Below are positions 53,627 through 63,819 of a stretch of 64,000 bases of DNA, one piece after another; position 1 is the first letter of the stretch, and every line of letters begins with the position of its first letter. Position numbers and translations under genes: made by a program. Origin of the DNA: Aliirhizobium smilacinae (lineage in GTDB: Bacteria; Pseudomonadota; Alphaproteobacteria; Rhizobiales; Rhizobiaceae); contig NZ_VDMN01000002.1 in assembly GCF_006335145.1 (NCBI RefSeq), positions 186,001-250,000 on the forward strand, given 5' to 3'. The notes beneath the pieces are model-generated. The model had not been told where the DNA came from and did no database searches. It saw only the letters and a list, made by a program, of their open reading frames with translations.

Positions 53627-53859
53627 CTATCCCCTGGCTCGCGACGCATACAAACGCAGGACTGTTGATGAGATCACGGCCCTCGATGAAAATGGCTTCG
53701 ACAGCAGTAGGGACATCACGGGAACCACTCTCCGGGTCCGTCAGATCGCCATACCCGAAGACATCCGGCGCACCGGGTTCATCGTAGATGGTGGCCTTTC
53801 ATCGACTGTTCCTTCGTCTTTCTGGCAAGCATATTGGGAGATTACGCAGTAAAACCTTT

Positions 53860-56800
53860 TCAAATCGATGGCGAGGTCACAGGTTTTCGCCCGAACCGCT
53901 GCTTCACACGCCGTGCCATGCCGTCGAGATAGGTCAGCACGACCGGCACGAAGACCAGCGTCAGTAGGGTTGAGGAGATCAGCCCGCCGATGACGGCATG
54001 GGCCATGGGTGCGCGCTGTTCGCCGCCTTCACCCAGTCCGAGTGCCATGGGCAGCATGCCGAAGATCATCGCGAGCGTGGTCATCACGATCGGCCTGAGA
54101 CGCACTGCCCCGGCATCAGCAAGGCTCTGGCGCAGGTTTTTGCCTTCCCGCACGCCCAGATTGGAATAATCGACGAGCAGGATCGCATTCTTCGTCACCA
54201 GCCCCATCAGCATGATGAAGCCGATCATCGAAAACATGTTGAGCGTCGATCCCGTCAAAAGCAGGCCAAGCAGAACCCCAATCAGCGATAGCGGCAAGGT
54301 CATCATGATGGCGATCGGCTGGATGAAAGAGCCGAACTGCGATGCCAGGATGATGTAGATAAAGATCACCGCCAGAACCAGAGCTTGGAGAGCATAACCC
54401 GTACTTTCTACCAGGCTTTTCGCGTCGCCACCGAAGGAGATGCGGTAACCGATCGGTATGTCCATTTGGGCAATCGCGGCGTTGAGGTCGGCGGTTACAT
54501 CACCGAGCGCCCGGCCCTCGATATTGCTGGAAATTCGGACTTCGCGGGACAGGTCCTTGCGGGTGATGGCATCCGGTGCGGTGCTTTCGACGACGTCCGC
54601 CACCTGATCAAGCAGAACGGTGATCGGCTTGTTATTGTCGTCGGTACGACCGGTCGAGATCGTGAGGTTGCGAAGCTGGGCAGCATCACGCCGGCCCGTT
54701 GCCGGCAGGCGCACCATAACATCGTAGGATTCTCCATCAGGAGCGTTCCAGACCGAAATCGCATCGCCGGCCACCAGCGGCCGCAACGTATCGCCGATCG
54801 TCGCGATCGAGACGCCGAGATCGCTGGCTGCCTCGCGACGGATCCGGACCGCAAGCGTCGGCCGCACGTTTTCGATCGACGATTCCACTTCCGTCGCACC
54901 GCGAATTGCCTTCAGCGCAGAGGTGATCTGGTCGGAAATCCGCCGCAACTCCTGATCGCCGTCACCGAGCACGGAAAGCTGGAGCGGCTTTTGCGAGCCC
55001 CCGACGCCGGAAGACTGGCCGATGGAAATCTCCAGCCCGGCGATCCTCGCAAGCCGCTGGCGGATCGGCTCGATGCTCGCCGCCGTTGTCAACTGACGCT
55101 CATTGTTCGGCACAAGCTGCACCGCCACCATCGCCTGATTGAAGCCGCGCGCGCCACCGGAATTGATCGTCGAATAGGTGGTCGAGACATAGTCGAACTC
55201 GCGCAGCGCCTTTTCGACCTGTCCAACTTTGGCCGCCATGTAATCGAGCGAAGAGCCCTCGTTGGCTTTCAGCGTTACGCTTATCTCTCCCTGGTCGGCC
55301 GGCGGCAGGAATTCGGCTCCAATGCGCGGCACAAGAGCCAAGCTGCCGACAAACATCACAGCGACGATGGCAATCGTGGTCTTGCGGTGAGCGAAGGTCC
55401 AATAGATGAGCGACCGGTAACGTGCTGCCAATCCCTCGAACCAGTGGTCGAAGCGTTCGACCGCCCGGCCAATGAAGCCGCGTTTCGCACCCTTTTGGGG
55501 TTGTGGATCGTGCCAGACGCTTGACAGCATAGGATCGAGCGTAAACGACACGAACAGCGAGATCATCACGGCGACGGCGACGGTGACGCCGAACTGCAGG
55601 AAGAAACGGCCAATCAACCCGCCCATGAACGCAACCGGAAGGAAGACCGCGACGATGCAGAGCGTCGTCGCGAGGACCGCAAGTCCAATTTCGTTGGTGC
55701 CGTCCAGCGCCGCCCGGACGTGATTCTTACCCATCTGCAGATGGCGAGTGATGTTTTCCCGAACCACGATCGCGTCGTCGATGAGGATGCCGATCGACAA
55801 CGACAGCGCCATCAGCGTCATGGTGTTCAGCGTGAAGCCGAGTGCATGCACGACCGCAAACGTACCGATGACCGAAATCGGCAACGTCAGGCCCGTGATG
55901 ACCGTGGAACGCCACGAGTTGAGGAACAGAAACACAATCACCACGGTCAGCACGCCGCCCTCGATTAGCGTGCGCTGGACTTCCGACACCTGTGCTGCAA
56001 TCGCCCGCGAATTGTCTCGGGTAATGGTCAACTTGACGTTCTCTTTGGCAAGTTCCTCATTCAGCGCCGCAATTTCCGCGCGCAGCGCCGATGCCACCTG
56101 CACCGTGTTGGCACCCTGCACCTTGACGATATCGAGACCGAGGGACGTGACGCCCTGATAGGTCGCCCGGCTGGTCACCTCGGCACCAGTATCGAGCACC
56201 GTCGCCACGTCCGAAAGATAGACGGGATAGCCGCCGCTTTGGGTGACGATGATGCTGTTGAAGCCCGAAGCGTCGCCGATGCGCCCTTCGACGGTGACGA
56301 TCCGCTGGTTGATGCCGGAAATCAGCGTTCCGGCGGCGCGATCCTGGTTCTCGCGCCGTATCGCGTCCATGACGGTAACGACACTCACCCCATAAGCTTC
56401 AAGTCGATCCGGATCGACGACGACAAGGACCTGCCGCTTGCTGTCGCCGACCAGCGTCGTTTGCCCTACACCGGCGATGACGGTGAGCCGGTTGGTGATG
56501 ACGCGATCGGCAAGCGTGGTGATCTCCGACAGCGTCCGGGTCGGCGACGAGACGGCGACCGACAAGATAGGTTGGTCGTCGGGATTGAAACGCGTAACCT
56601 GCGGCGCGTCGACACCGTCAGGAAAACCCGCCTGCAAGCGCGCCACACGGTCGCGCACTTCCTGCGCCGCGACCTGCGAATCCACATCCAGATCGAACTG
56701 CACAACGACGATTGACCGGCCTTCGTAGGATTCCGAAGTAATGGTGTCGATACCGCCGATCGTGTTCAGTGCCTGTTCGATCGGCCGGGAAATTTCGCTT

Positions 56801-56979
56801 TCCACCGATGCCGGCGATGCGCCGGAATAGGTGGCTGACACCACAACTATCGGAAAATCCGTCTCGGGAAACAGGTCGACGCCGAGGCGATTGTAGGAAA
56901 ACAGGCCAAGGACAAGGATTGTCACCATCATCATCGTGGCAAAAACCGGATGGGCGACGCTGATACGGGTCAGGAGCAT
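53860..56979 (-). CDS. RND efflux pump inner-membrane transporter (AcrB/MexB superfamily, HAE1)
   Basis: A 1039-residue proton-driven pump. N-terminal helix [32 protein letters not shown] is typical. The proton-relay pair is in [13 protein letters not shown] (TM4, about 405) and the Lys of [16 protein letters not shown] (TM10). Two halves with large periplasmic loops (about 35-335 and 560-870) are of normal size. It is the last gene of the operon started by the prolyl oligopeptidase, 3 bases after the adaptor gene. No outer-membrane TolC-type gene is nearby. Confidence 0.94.
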   Translation of the reverse strand: MLLTRISVAHPVFATMMMVTILVLGLFSYNRLGVDLFPETDFPIVVVSATYSGASPASVESEISRPIEQALNTIGGIDTITSESYEGRSIVVVQFDLDVDSQVAAQEVRDRVARLQAGFPDGVDAPQVTRFNPDDQPILSVAVSSPTRTLSEITTLADRVITNRLTVIAGVGQTTLVGDSKRQVLVVVDPDRLEAYGVSVVTVMDAIRRENQDRAAGTLISGINQRIVTVEGRIGDASGFNSIIVTQSGGYPVYLSDVATVLDTGAEVTSRATYQGVTSLGLDIVKVQGANTVQVASALRAEIAALNEELAKENVKLTITRDNSRAIAAQVSEVQRTLIEGGVLTVVIVFLFLNSWRSTVITGLTLPISVIGTFAVVHALGFTLNTMTLMALSLSIGILIDDAIVVRENITRHLQMGKNHVRAALDGTNEIGLAVLATTLCIVAVFLPVAFMGGLIGRFFLQFGVTVAVAVMISLFVSFTLDPMLSSVWHDPQPQKGAKRGFIGRAVERFDHWFEGLAARYRSLIYWTFAHRKTTIAIVAVMFVGSLALVPRIGAEFLPPADQGEISVTLKANEGSSLDYMAAKVGQVEKALREFDYVSTTYSTINSGGARGFNQAMVAVQLVPNNERQLTTAASIEPIRQRLARIAGLEISIGQSSGVGGSQKPLQLSVLGDGDQELRRISDQITSALKAIRGATEVESSIENVRPTLAVRIRREAASDLGVSIATIGDTLRPLVAGDAISVWNAPDGESYDVMVRLPATGRRDAAQLRNLTISTGRTDDNNKPITVLLDQVADVVESTAPDAITRKDLSREVRISSNIEGRALGDVTADLNAAIAQMDIPIGYRISFGGDAKSLVESTGYALQALVLAVIFIYIILASQFGSFIQPIAIMMTLPLSLIGVLLGLLLTGSTLNMFSMIGFIMLMGLVTKNAILLVDYSNLGVREGKNLRQSLADAGAVRLRPIVMTTLAMIFGMLPMALGLGEGGEQRAPMAHAVIGGLISSTLLTLVFVPVVLTYLDGMARRVKQRFGRKPVTSPSI

Positions 56980-56982
56980 GGA

Positions 56983-58080
56983 TCAGTTCCCCTCGACCGT
57001 AACCGGCGTACCGGTGGAGAGGGTCGGCAAAGGCGCCGTGACGATCACATCACCTTCGATTAAACCCGAGACCTGCACAAGATTGCGGTCCGTCCAGCTC
57101 ATGCCAAGATCGACGACCTGCCTTCGCAAGCTGCCATTCTCGACTTTAAGGACAAAGGCTCCTTCCGCGTCGTGACGGATGGAAGCAGCCGGCAAGGCGA
57201 TAACACCTTTCTGATCATCCACCTTGAGAATTCCAGTGGTAAACATGCCGCCCCTGAGCAGTCGCTCGTCATTGGCGATGGCGATGAAGACCCGTACCGC
57301 CCGCGAACCGGCGACCGCCGTTGGCGAAATGCGTGTGACCTTGCCGACGAAGGTGCGGCCCGGAAACCCTTCTACGCTCAATTCGACGGGCTGCTCGATC
57401 CGAACGAGAGGGATGCGGCTTGTCGGAACACCCGCATCGACTTCCATCCGGCTCAGATCCACGATGGTCATCAATTCGGTGTTCAGCGGCACGGTCTGTC
57501 CCTGTTCGACCGGACGGGATGAAACGACGCCATCGAAGCCGGCCCGCAATTCTGCATAGGCAAGCGATCGCTCGGCGTCGGCGACGTCGGCCTGTTTTGA
57601 GCGTAGCTGCGCGCGCAGATTGAGCACGTTCGACCGCGCTTCGAGCCTCGTGGCTTCAGACGCGGCACCTCGTTCGCCAAGCGATGTATTCCGTTCAAGC
57701 ACCGCTTCCGCCAGCTCGATCTGGGCACCGAGAGCGTCGATCTCTGCCTTGCGCGCCGTCACCGCCGATGCCAGCGCTTCGGTGTCGAACCGTACCAGCA
57801 GGTCTCCGGCCTTTACGACGTCGCCGATCTGCACCGGCAGATCCACGACGGTGGCGGAGACACGCGCCGTCAATGTCGCGCGTCGGATCGGCGTGAGCGA
57901 ACCGGCAATGCGGACTTCGTTGGCGATGTCCTGCCGGACGGCGATACTTACGTCAGCCCGAGAAAGCTCTACCGGCGCAAACGTTTGAGCCTGCGCCCAG
58001 AGGGGACTGGCGACGACCAGAAGAGCGAGAAGGGTGATTGCAATCGCAAAGGAAGGGCAAAGCCGATAGATCATCATCAT
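56983..58080 (-). CDS. RND efflux periplasmic adaptor (membrane fusion protein)
   Basis: A 365-residue HlyD/AcrA-type adaptor. Signal/anchor MMMIYRLCPSFAIAITLLALL, then a lipoyl half-motif (AGSLTPIRRATLTARVSATVVDLPVQIGDVVKAGDLLVRFD), a short coiled-coil hairpin (about 100-160), and beta-barrel and membrane-proximal domains (EQGQTVPLNTELMTIVDLSRMEV). The start overlaps the lipoprotein stop by 4 bases. Confidence 0.93.
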   Translation of the reverse strand: MMMIYRLCPSFAIAITLLALLVVASPLWAQAQTFAPVELSRADVSIAVRQDIANEVRIAGSLTPIRRATLTARVSATVVDLPVQIGDVVKAGDLLVRFDTEALASAVTARKAEIDALGAQIELAEAVLERNTSLGERGAASEATRLEARSNVLNLRAQLRSKQADVADAERSLAYAELRAGFDGVVSSRPVEQGQTVPLNTELMTIVDLSRMEVDAGVPTSRIPLVRIEQPVELSVEGFPGRTFVGKVTRISPTAVAGSRAVRVFIAIANDERLLRGGMFTTGILKVDDQKGVIALPAASIRHDAEGAFVLKVENGSLRRQVVDLGMSWTDRNLVQVSGLIEGDVIVTAPLPTLSTGTPVTVEGN

Positions 58081-58367
58081 TCTCCGCGTCTGCGCCTGAT
58101 TTCTCGTAGCATTTCAAGATTATTGCGGGCCTGCTCGGAGTTGATGCGCGCGCGCTCCATGTTCATGAGTTGCTCGCGGTCGCGACTTACCTGTTGCATA
58201 TACATGCAACTGTCGTGATTTGGAGAGCCGGAATCGAAGCATCTGTGTCTTTCTTCATAGCGCTCCTTCCCGTCGGTGGTGCACCCGGCGAAAGTCAGGG
58301 CAACAAGAACAGCGCCCCCAACCGAGAACGCAGCCTTGTTTGTCTGGGTCATACGGTTAGTCTTCAT
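58077..58367 (-). CDS. small lipoprotein with coiled coil
   Basis: A 96-residue protein. N-terminus MKTNRMTQTNKAAFSVGGAV with the lipobox LTFAGC, so the mature protein is likely anchored to a membrane at that Cys. The rest is charged and probably coiled coil (QQVSRDREQLMNMERARINS). Two further Cys (HRCFD, DSCMY) could form a disulfide. AGGAG lies 10 bases before the ATG. It sits between the peptidase and the adaptor and may help the pump. Family not recognised. Confidence 0.65.
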   Translation of the reverse strand: MKTNRMTQTNKAAFSVGGAVLVALTFAGCTTDGKERYEERHRCFDSGSPNHDSCMYMQQVSRDREQLMNMERARINSEQARNNLEMLREIRRRRGE

Positions 58368-58393
58368 TACGTCGTTGCTCCTATTGATCAATT

Positions 58394-60463
58394 TCATTTT
58401 GCTGGGGCGATGCTCAAGCCGGTCCAGTGCGCGGCGAAAGCCCACATGTCGGCGTGCTGCGCGATCATCTTGTCGAGCGGCATGCCGGCGCCGTGTCCGG
58501 CGCGCGTCTCGATCCGGACCAGCCGTGGTTTCGAGCCGAGGTCGGCCGCCTGAAGAGCAGCGACATATTTGAACGTGTGGGCGGGAACGACACGATCATC
58601 AGCGTCGGACGTCGTCGCAAGAATTGCCGGATAGTCGTCACCATCCCTGACCGTATGATAGGGCGAATAGGTCATCAGATTGCGGAAATGCCGATCCTCA
58701 GATGGGCTGCCGAACTCGCTTGCCCAGAATGCGCCAGCCGTGAACTTCTCGTACCGCAACATGTCCAAGACCCCCACGCCCGGCAACGCGACGTCAAAGA
58801 GATCGGGCCTCTGGTTGGTGACGGCTGCGACCAGTAATCCGCCATTGGACTCTCCCTGGATGGCGAGGCCCTTTTGTGAAGTAATGCCTGTCCGCTTCAG
58901 GAACTCGCCGGCAGCGATGAAATCGTCGAACGTATTCTGCTTCTCCTCAAGCTGCCCGGCCCGGTGCCACGCCCTGCCATATTCGCCGCCCCCGCGAATG
59001 TTGGCGATCGCCAGCACCCCGCCCTGCTCCACCCAGGCAAGTTGGATCGGATTATAATAAGGAACCTGCGGGATACCGAAGCCGCCATATCCATACAGCA
59101 AGGTCGGCGCCGCTCTCGTGACGTCCTTCCGGCGGATCAGAAAAAGCGGGACCTCCGTCCCGTCTTTGGAACGATAGAAGCGCTGTTCGACCGCAAGCCC
59201 GTCCGGATCGATCGGAGCCTTCGGTTCCGCCCAAGGCGTTACAGCATTGGACGCTGTGTCATAGCGATAGATCGCCATCGGCGCGTCGAAACCGGTAAAT
59301 CCGAAGAACGCCTCACTGTCTCCCGGGTGCCCCTGAAACCCACCGGCGGTCCCGATGCCCGGCAGGGCGACCGCACCATCGGGTGCGCCGCTTACGTTGA
59401 AGCGACGAATTTCTGTCTTGGCATCGACAAGATATCCGATGAGAAGCTTGTCGCCGAGCAGGGCGGCATCGTTGAGAACCGCGTTACCAGCATCTTCAGC
59501 CACAATTTCCTTGGGCCGCGGATCGGGCTCGGCCAGGTCGAGCGAGACAACGCGCCGGCGTTCTGCGCCATCGGTGGTGACCAGGATGAGCTTGCTGCCG
59601 TCATGCCCGATAACGGACCATTCAGCCTTCATATCCGGCACGACTGTGCGTGGCGTCCAATCCCTCGACGCGAGATCGACAACGGTGAGCGCGTTCTCAT
59701 TCGTACCCGGCGTCGATGAAATGGCGAGATAATATCCATATTCAGCCCGATCGGCGACATGCAGCAGGCCGGGCCTATCCGGAGTGGCATAGATCAGACG
59801 ATCCTCAGCCTGGCGGGTACCAATCCTGTGGAAGTAAACGGCATGATCGGCAATGGCCGCGCCTGCGGTGTTTCCGCGAATAGGCGCGGGCATGCGCGAA
59901 TAGAAGAAGCCGGCCCCATCGGGAGCCCAGGTTATGCGCGTGAACCGGGCCCATTCGACGAAATCCTCAAACTCCCTACCGCTTTCGATGTCGAGCACAC
60001 GGATGGTTCGCCAGTCAGTCCCGCCTTTCTGTACGCTGAAGGCCACGTAGCGACCGTCGTCTGAAACACTCCACTCTCCTATCGCGTCCGCATTATCGTC
60101 CGACCAGGCATTTGGATCAATCAGAACACGGGCTTCGCCGAAAGCGCCATGGCGAACATACAGAGAAGGCTGGTTCTCGATCCCCTTGTGAAGGGTGAGG
60201 AAATAACGATCGCCACGCTTTCGCGGGACGGTGAAACGCTCATATTCGAACAGCGCCTTCATCCTACCCTCGAAGATATCGCGACCGGCAAGCGTATCGA
60301 GATGGCCTCGCGTCACCTGGTTTTGAGCCTTGATCCAAGCGGTTACGGCATGATCATTGGGCGCGTCATTTTCAAGCCAGCGATACGTGTCCACTACAGT
60401 CTCGCCAAAGTGCTCTTCCGCCACGTCGATGCGGTCCGTCGTTGGATAAGTGATTTCCGACAT
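58394..60463 (-). CDS. prolyl oligopeptidase family serine peptidase
   Basis: A 689-residue S9A peptidase. A seven-bladed propeller (about 75-400) gates an alpha/beta hydrolase. Catalytic Ser is in LAIQGESNGGLLVAAV (about 535), Asp in SDADDRVVPAHTF (about 622) and His in IETRAGHGAGMP (about 660). These enzymes cut short proline-containing peptides in the cytoplasm. No signal peptide is seen after the chosen ATG, which follows GGAGG by 6 bases. It is the first gene of the efflux operon, an unusual partner for an RND pump, and is divergent from tetR. Confidence 0.9.
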   Translation of the reverse strand: MSEITYPTTDRIDVAEEHFGETVVDTYRWLENDAPNDHAVTAWIKAQNQVTRGHLDTLAGRDIFEGRMKALFEYERFTVPRKRGDRYFLTLHKGIENQPSLYVRHGAFGEARVLIDPNAWSDDNADAIGEWSVSDDGRYVAFSVQKGGTDWRTIRVLDIESGREFEDFVEWARFTRITWAPDGAGFFYSRMPAPIRGNTAGAAIADHAVYFHRIGTRQAEDRLIYATPDRPGLLHVADRAEYGYYLAISSTPGTNENALTVVDLASRDWTPRTVVPDMKAEWSVIGHDGSKLILVTTDGAERRRVVSLDLAEPDPRPKEIVAEDAGNAVLNDAALLGDKLLIGYLVDAKTEIRRFNVSGAPDGAVALPGIGTAGGFQGHPGDSEAFFGFTGFDAPMAIYRYDTASNAVTPWAEPKAPIDPDGLAVEQRFYRSKDGTEVPLFLIRRKDVTRAAPTLLYGYGGFGIPQVPYYNPIQLAWVEQGGVLAIANIRGGGEYGRAWHRAGQLEEKQNTFDDFIAAGEFLKRTGITSQKGLAIQGESNGGLLVAAVTNQRPDLFDVALPGVGVLDMLRYEKFTAGAFWASEFGSPSEDRHFRNLMTYSPYHTVRDGDDYPAILATTSDADDRVVPAHTFKYVAALQAADLGSKPRLVRIETRAGHGAGMPLDKMIAQHADMWAFAAHWTGLSIAPAK

Positions 60464-60596
60464 TCCATCCTCCAATGGTTGGGTGAACACACGGCTCCGC
60501 AGACAGAAGGCGACACGACGACGGCGTGAATGCTTTCATCGATGTCTCCCGCGGAATCGTGGTGACGAGTCCCAATGCCTCATTGCGCCAATTTAC

Positions 60597-60619
60597 ATAA
60601 TGGCACTTAGTGTCATTAT
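60597..60619. promoter_or_regulatory. TetR operator candidate 1
   Basis: A 23-base palindrome with 11-base arms and one mismatched pair. Its core TGGCACTTAGTGTCA matches the second site TGGCATTTGATGCCA at 60676. It lies between the divergent tetR and prolyl oligopeptidase genes. Confidence 0.7.
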
Positions 60620-60675
60620 TATGGTCGTGCAGCACCCAAAACCATGCTTGAAATTCGAAGTTCGCGTTAATGAAT

Positions 60676-60690
60676 TGGCATTTGATGCCA
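60676..60690. promoter_or_regulatory. TetR operator candidate 2
   Basis: TGGCATTTGATGCCA, a palindrome of two 6-base arms, 37 bases before the tetR start codon. With site 1 the shared pattern is TGGCAy-TT-rrTGyCA. Confidence 0.7.
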
Positions 60691-60727
60691 TATACTGCAT
60701 GATGAAAGATGCAATCCGGAGATCGCG

Positions 60728-61354
60728 ATGAGCAGGACGATACGGGAAGGAGCCCATATTGACGTGGCAAGAAGTGCCGCACGCCTGTTTCTGGAAAAGG
60801 GTGTTGCAGACACCAGCGGCGACGAGATCGCTGAGGCCGCGGGCATATCCAAGCGGACGCTATGGCGCTATTTTCGCAGCAAGGAGAGCTGTATCGAGCC
60901 GTTGTTCGCGCTCACCTCGCAGCGCTTCGCGGCCAAACTCCGGAACTGGCCGCTCGATATCTCCGTGGAGCGTTTTCTTGAGATCAATTATGATTTCAGC
61001 AAGATGCAGAAGCAGGAACTTGAAGACGGTGCTCTCGTCGTTCACCTGATCGCCCGGCTGGAAGAAGAGCCGGCACTCTTGGAACCGTTCTTCATGGCGA
61101 CGCGGATGACGGAGATACTGCTGGCTGACGTTATTGCGTCACGACTGGATCTGTCTCCGGCGGATTTCGAAGTCAGACTGTGCGCCGCGACCGTTGCCGC
61201 GGCAATGCGGATCATCGATGAGACGATCAGCCGGGCGGCGGTAAAATATGGTCAGGTGCCGACATTGGCCGAGACCAACGATCGTCTCGCGCAGGCAATC
61301 CGCCGAGCCAGCACGCTGCCATTTTGCGACCCGGTGACACCGCGGCGAGGTTAA
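60728..61354 (+). CDS. TetR/AcrR-family repressor
   Basis: A 208-residue regulator. The helix-turn-helix (about 10-58) reads ARSAARLFLEKGVADTSGDEIAEAAGISKRTLWRYFRSKES. The ligand domain follows, all helical. Two matching palindromes lie in the 264-bp region shared with the peptidase-efflux operon, so it most likely represses that operon and itself and is released by a pumped compound (inference). Confidence 0.9.
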   Translation: MSRTIREGAHIDVARSAARLFLEKGVADTSGDEIAEAAGISKRTLWRYFRSKESCIEPLFALTSQRFAAKLRNWPLDISVERFLEINYDFSKMQKQELEDGALVVHLIARLEEEPALLEPFFMATRMTEILLADVIASRLDLSPADFEVRLCAATVAAAMRIIDETISRAAVKYGQVPTLAETNDRLAQAIRRASTLPFCDPVTPRRG

Positions 61355-61653
61355 CTTGAATTCTCTGTGCTTTTGATAGGACGCAAGCCGCCAAGATGCC
61401 GCAGTTTGTTTCGGCTATCAGCGCCTCGATCGCGGTGGAGTGTGAACGGCAGTATGCAACGGCTTCAAGATGTCGTGCGGTATTTTCGATCAACCCACAG
61501 ACAGTCATCAAACCTTAGGGACAAAACCTCTGGATTCATCCTAATCGGCAGGGCATGCGTCGGCTTGAGGGTTGGAAAGCGGTACTCGGGAACTAAGTGT
61601 TCTGAAGACCCTGATCAAACGCATGCCTGCTTTCTTTTCAAAGGAGTATCCCG
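61355..61653. other. 299-bp intergenic region before the ThDP enzyme
   Basis: No gene recognised. A GGAAC at about 61589 lacks a matching CGTT at the right distance. A clear ribosome site AAGGAG lies just before the ThDP enzyme start. Confidence 0.5.
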
Positions 61654-63381
61654 ATGAAGTCCAAGGTTGCCGACGTAATGACCGAGATCCTGCACTCTGC
61701 AGGTGTGAAGCGGATCTATGGCGTCGTTGGCGACAGCCTGAACGGATTGACCGAATCTTTGCGCAAACGCGGGGATATCGAGTGGGTGCACACGCGCCAC
61801 GAGGAAACCGCGGCCTTTGCAGCGGGTGCGGAGGCGCATATCACCGGTGAGCTTGCCGTCTGCGCGGGTAGCTGCGGTCCCGGCAACCTGCATCTTATAA
61901 ACGGGTTGTTTGACTGCCACCGATCGGGCGTGCCGGTTCTGGCGATCGCAGCGCAGATACCATCAGAGGAAATCGGGCGAGGCTATTTTCAGGAAACCCA
62001 TCCGGATCAGTTATTCCGGGAATGCAGCCATTATTGTGAACTCGTCAGCAAGCCGGAGCAATTGCCCGGCGTTCTCGAGGCTGCTATTCGAGCGGCCATT
62101 GGCAAGCGTGGTGTTGCAGTCATCGTCATCCCCGGCGACGTCGCGCTTGCTGATTTCTCGGCCAAGATTTCGTCCCCCGCGGCCCTCCGTCTTTCCAGGC
62201 CGAGTGTTGTTCCAGCCGACGATCAGGTCGACAGCTTGGTAGCGCTGCTGGGCGACAGTTCCAAAATCACGCTTCTATGTGGTCGCGGTTGCGAGGGCGC
62301 ACATGATGAGGTCGTTGCTTTCGCATCGCACATTAAGGCACCCATCGTTCACGCCCTCGGCGGCAAGGAGCATGTCGAATGGGAAAACCCCTATGACGTC
62401 GGCATGACGGGCCTGATCGGGTTTTCCTCCGGCTACAAGGCGATGCTCGAATGCGACACCCTGATCATGCTCGGCACCGATTTCCCATACCGCCAGTTTT
62501 ATCCGACGGACGCGAAAGTCGTACAGGTCGACATAAGACCCGAACACCTCGGACGAAGAACACCGCTCGATTTGGCGATCGTCGGCGATGTCAAATCCAC
62601 GCTCGGAGCAATTTTGCCCCGGCTGCAAGAACGAACCGACCTCAAGCACCTCGAGCGCTGCCTCGCCGCTTACCAGAAAGCGCGAGATGGACTGGATGAT
62701 CTGGCGACAGGAAAGCCGGGCGGAACGATCCATCCCCAACATGTTGCGCGCCTTCTCAGCGAGCAGGCATCGGAAGACGCAGTCTTCACCTTCGACGTCG
62801 GCACGCCAACGGTCTGGGCCGCCCGTTATCTCAAGATGAACGGAAAAAGGCGTCTGATCGGATCACTGGTTCATGGCTCAATGGCAAACGCCCTACCGCA
62901 AGCAATCGGAGCGCAGGCATCCGATAAGGATCGACAGGTCATCAGCATGTCCGGAGACGGTGGCTTCACCATGTTGATGGGAGACTTCCTGACCTTGAAA
63001 CAGGAAAATCTTCCGGTGAAGGTCATCGTCTTCAACAATTCATCTCTCGGCTTTGTCGCTATGGAAATGAAGGCAGCGGGCTATCTTGAAACGGGAACAG
63101 ACCTCGAAAATCCCGACTTCGCGGCCGTTGCGCGCGCGGCTGGCATTCACGCCGTGCGCGTCGAGGACCCGGCAGATCTTGAACGCGGCATCGAAGCCGT
63201 TCTGCGCCATCCGGGACCGGCGCTGCTCGATGTCGTCACCAACCCGCAAGAGCTGTCGATTCCTCCAAAGATAAAGGCTGCGCAGGTGATGGGCATGAGC
63301 CTTTGGGCTGCCAAAGCGGTGATGAGCGGACGTGGAGATGAGCTGATCGACGTGACGAAATCGAACTTCTTTTCACGGTAA
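61654..63381 (+). CDS. PoxB-like thiamine diphosphate enzyme (pyruvate:quinone oxidoreductase type)
   Basis: A 575-residue enzyme close in length to E. coli PoxB (572). The ThDP-activating Glu is in [20 protein letters not shown] (about 50), with [16 protein letters not shown] after it; the ThDP/Mg motif is [14 protein letters not shown] and [13 protein letters not shown] (about 430-470). The family decarboxylates pyruvate to acetate, passing electrons to quinone. The C-terminal segment does not clearly match PoxB's membrane-binding tail. Start chosen at the ATG 7 bases after AAGGAG. Other ThDP roles cannot be excluded. Confidence 0.85.
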   Translation: MKSKVADVMTEILHSAGVKRIYGVVGDSLNGLTESLRKRGDIEWVHTRHEETAAFAAGAEAHITGELAVCAGSCGPGNLHLINGLFDCHRSGVPVLAIAAQIPSEEIGRGYFQETHPDQLFRECSHYCELVSKPEQLPGVLEAAIRAAIGKRGVAVIVIPGDVALADFSAKISSPAALRLSRPSVVPADDQVDSLVALLGDSSKITLLCGRGCEGAHDEVVAFASHIKAPIVHALGGKEHVEWENPYDVGMTGLIGFSSGYKAMLECDTLIMLGTDFPYRQFYPTDAKVVQVDIRPEHLGRRTPLDLAIVGDVKSTLGAILPRLQERTDLKHLERCLAAYQKARDGLDDLATGKPGGTIHPQHVARLLSEQASEDAVFTFDVGTPTVWAARYLKMNGKRRLIGSLVHGSMANALPQAIGAQASDKDRQVISMSGDGGFTMLMGDFLTLKQENLPVKVIVFNNSSLGFVAMEMKAAGYLETGTDLENPDFAAVARAAGIHAVRVEDPADLERGIEAVLRHPGPALLDVVTNPQELSIPPKIKAAQVMGMSLWAAKAVMSGRGDELIDVTKSNFFSR

Positions 63382-63477
63382 GGCTCTATCCTGTCGGGTA
63401 TTCCTGACCTTTTCAAGGCTTACAAATCAACGGAGCAAGCTGAGTATCTTTCAGTTCTCCTGAAAACAGGAGAATTC

Positions 63478-63618
63478 ATGCCTTACCTCGCCAGCCGCCG
63501 TTCCTCAGAGCCACAGCCACAACCCACGCCGTCGCATCGGGGCAAAAACTTGGCGATTCTGTCTCCTGTCATATGCGTTACAGTTGTGGCGTATTGCGTC
63601 CTTTGGATGATCTGGTAG
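63478..63618 (+). CDS. 46-residue small membrane protein
   Basis: MPYLASRRSSEPQPQPTPSH, then a helix of about 20 residues (NLAILSPVICVTVVAYCVLW) ending MIW. AGGAG lies 5 bases before the ATG, supporting a real gene. A proline-rich soluble head with a C-terminal membrane anchor; function unknown. Confidence 0.6.
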   Translation: MPYLASRRSSEPQPQPTPSHRGKNLAILSPVICVTVVAYCVLWMIW

Positions 63619-63819
63619 CAAACTCTTCGCATTTACGGTCGGGCTCTCGACGTAATCAACAAAAGGCTCTTTCCGCTCGGCCCGTGAAGACCGGAGGCAG
63701 GCTCCTTTTCGCCGCCGACGTTGACTTTCGAGGAAACTTCGGTGTCTTTTGTTGTAAGCCAGAAGCCGTTTGGACCACGAGGCTGACGCAATGCTTCCGT
63801 TCACCGATTATGCGAGCCG

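Larger units (their letters stand above)
53336..53859. other. 524-bp stretch with a regulator remnant and no intact gene
   Basis: Begins with a terminator-like hairpin and holds the GntR fragment described separately. The right half (53627-53850) has open frames on both strands (one ending GFIVDGGLSSTVP on the plus strand, one with DVFGYGDLTDPESGS on the minus strand), neither with a ribosome site nor a family I recognise. It looks like a decayed or rearranged segment. Confidence 0.55.

Noticed and set aside
53619..53852. A 77-codon open frame whose end (IVDGGLSS) resembles a short-chain dehydrogenase C-terminus
   Set aside because: Too short and without the rest of the family pattern; the opposite strand is equally open. 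I kept it only as part of the decayed segment.
61227..61511. A 94-codon open frame on the minus strand
   Set aside because: Antisense to the end of tetR, no ribosome site, no recognisable family.
61589..61612. A second EcfG-type promoter before the ThDP enzyme
   Set aside because: GGAAC is present but neither N16 nor N17 is followed by CGTT.
63505..63804. A 99-codon open frame on the minus strand
   Set aside because: Overlaps the small membrane protein antisense, very Arg-rich, no ribosome site.
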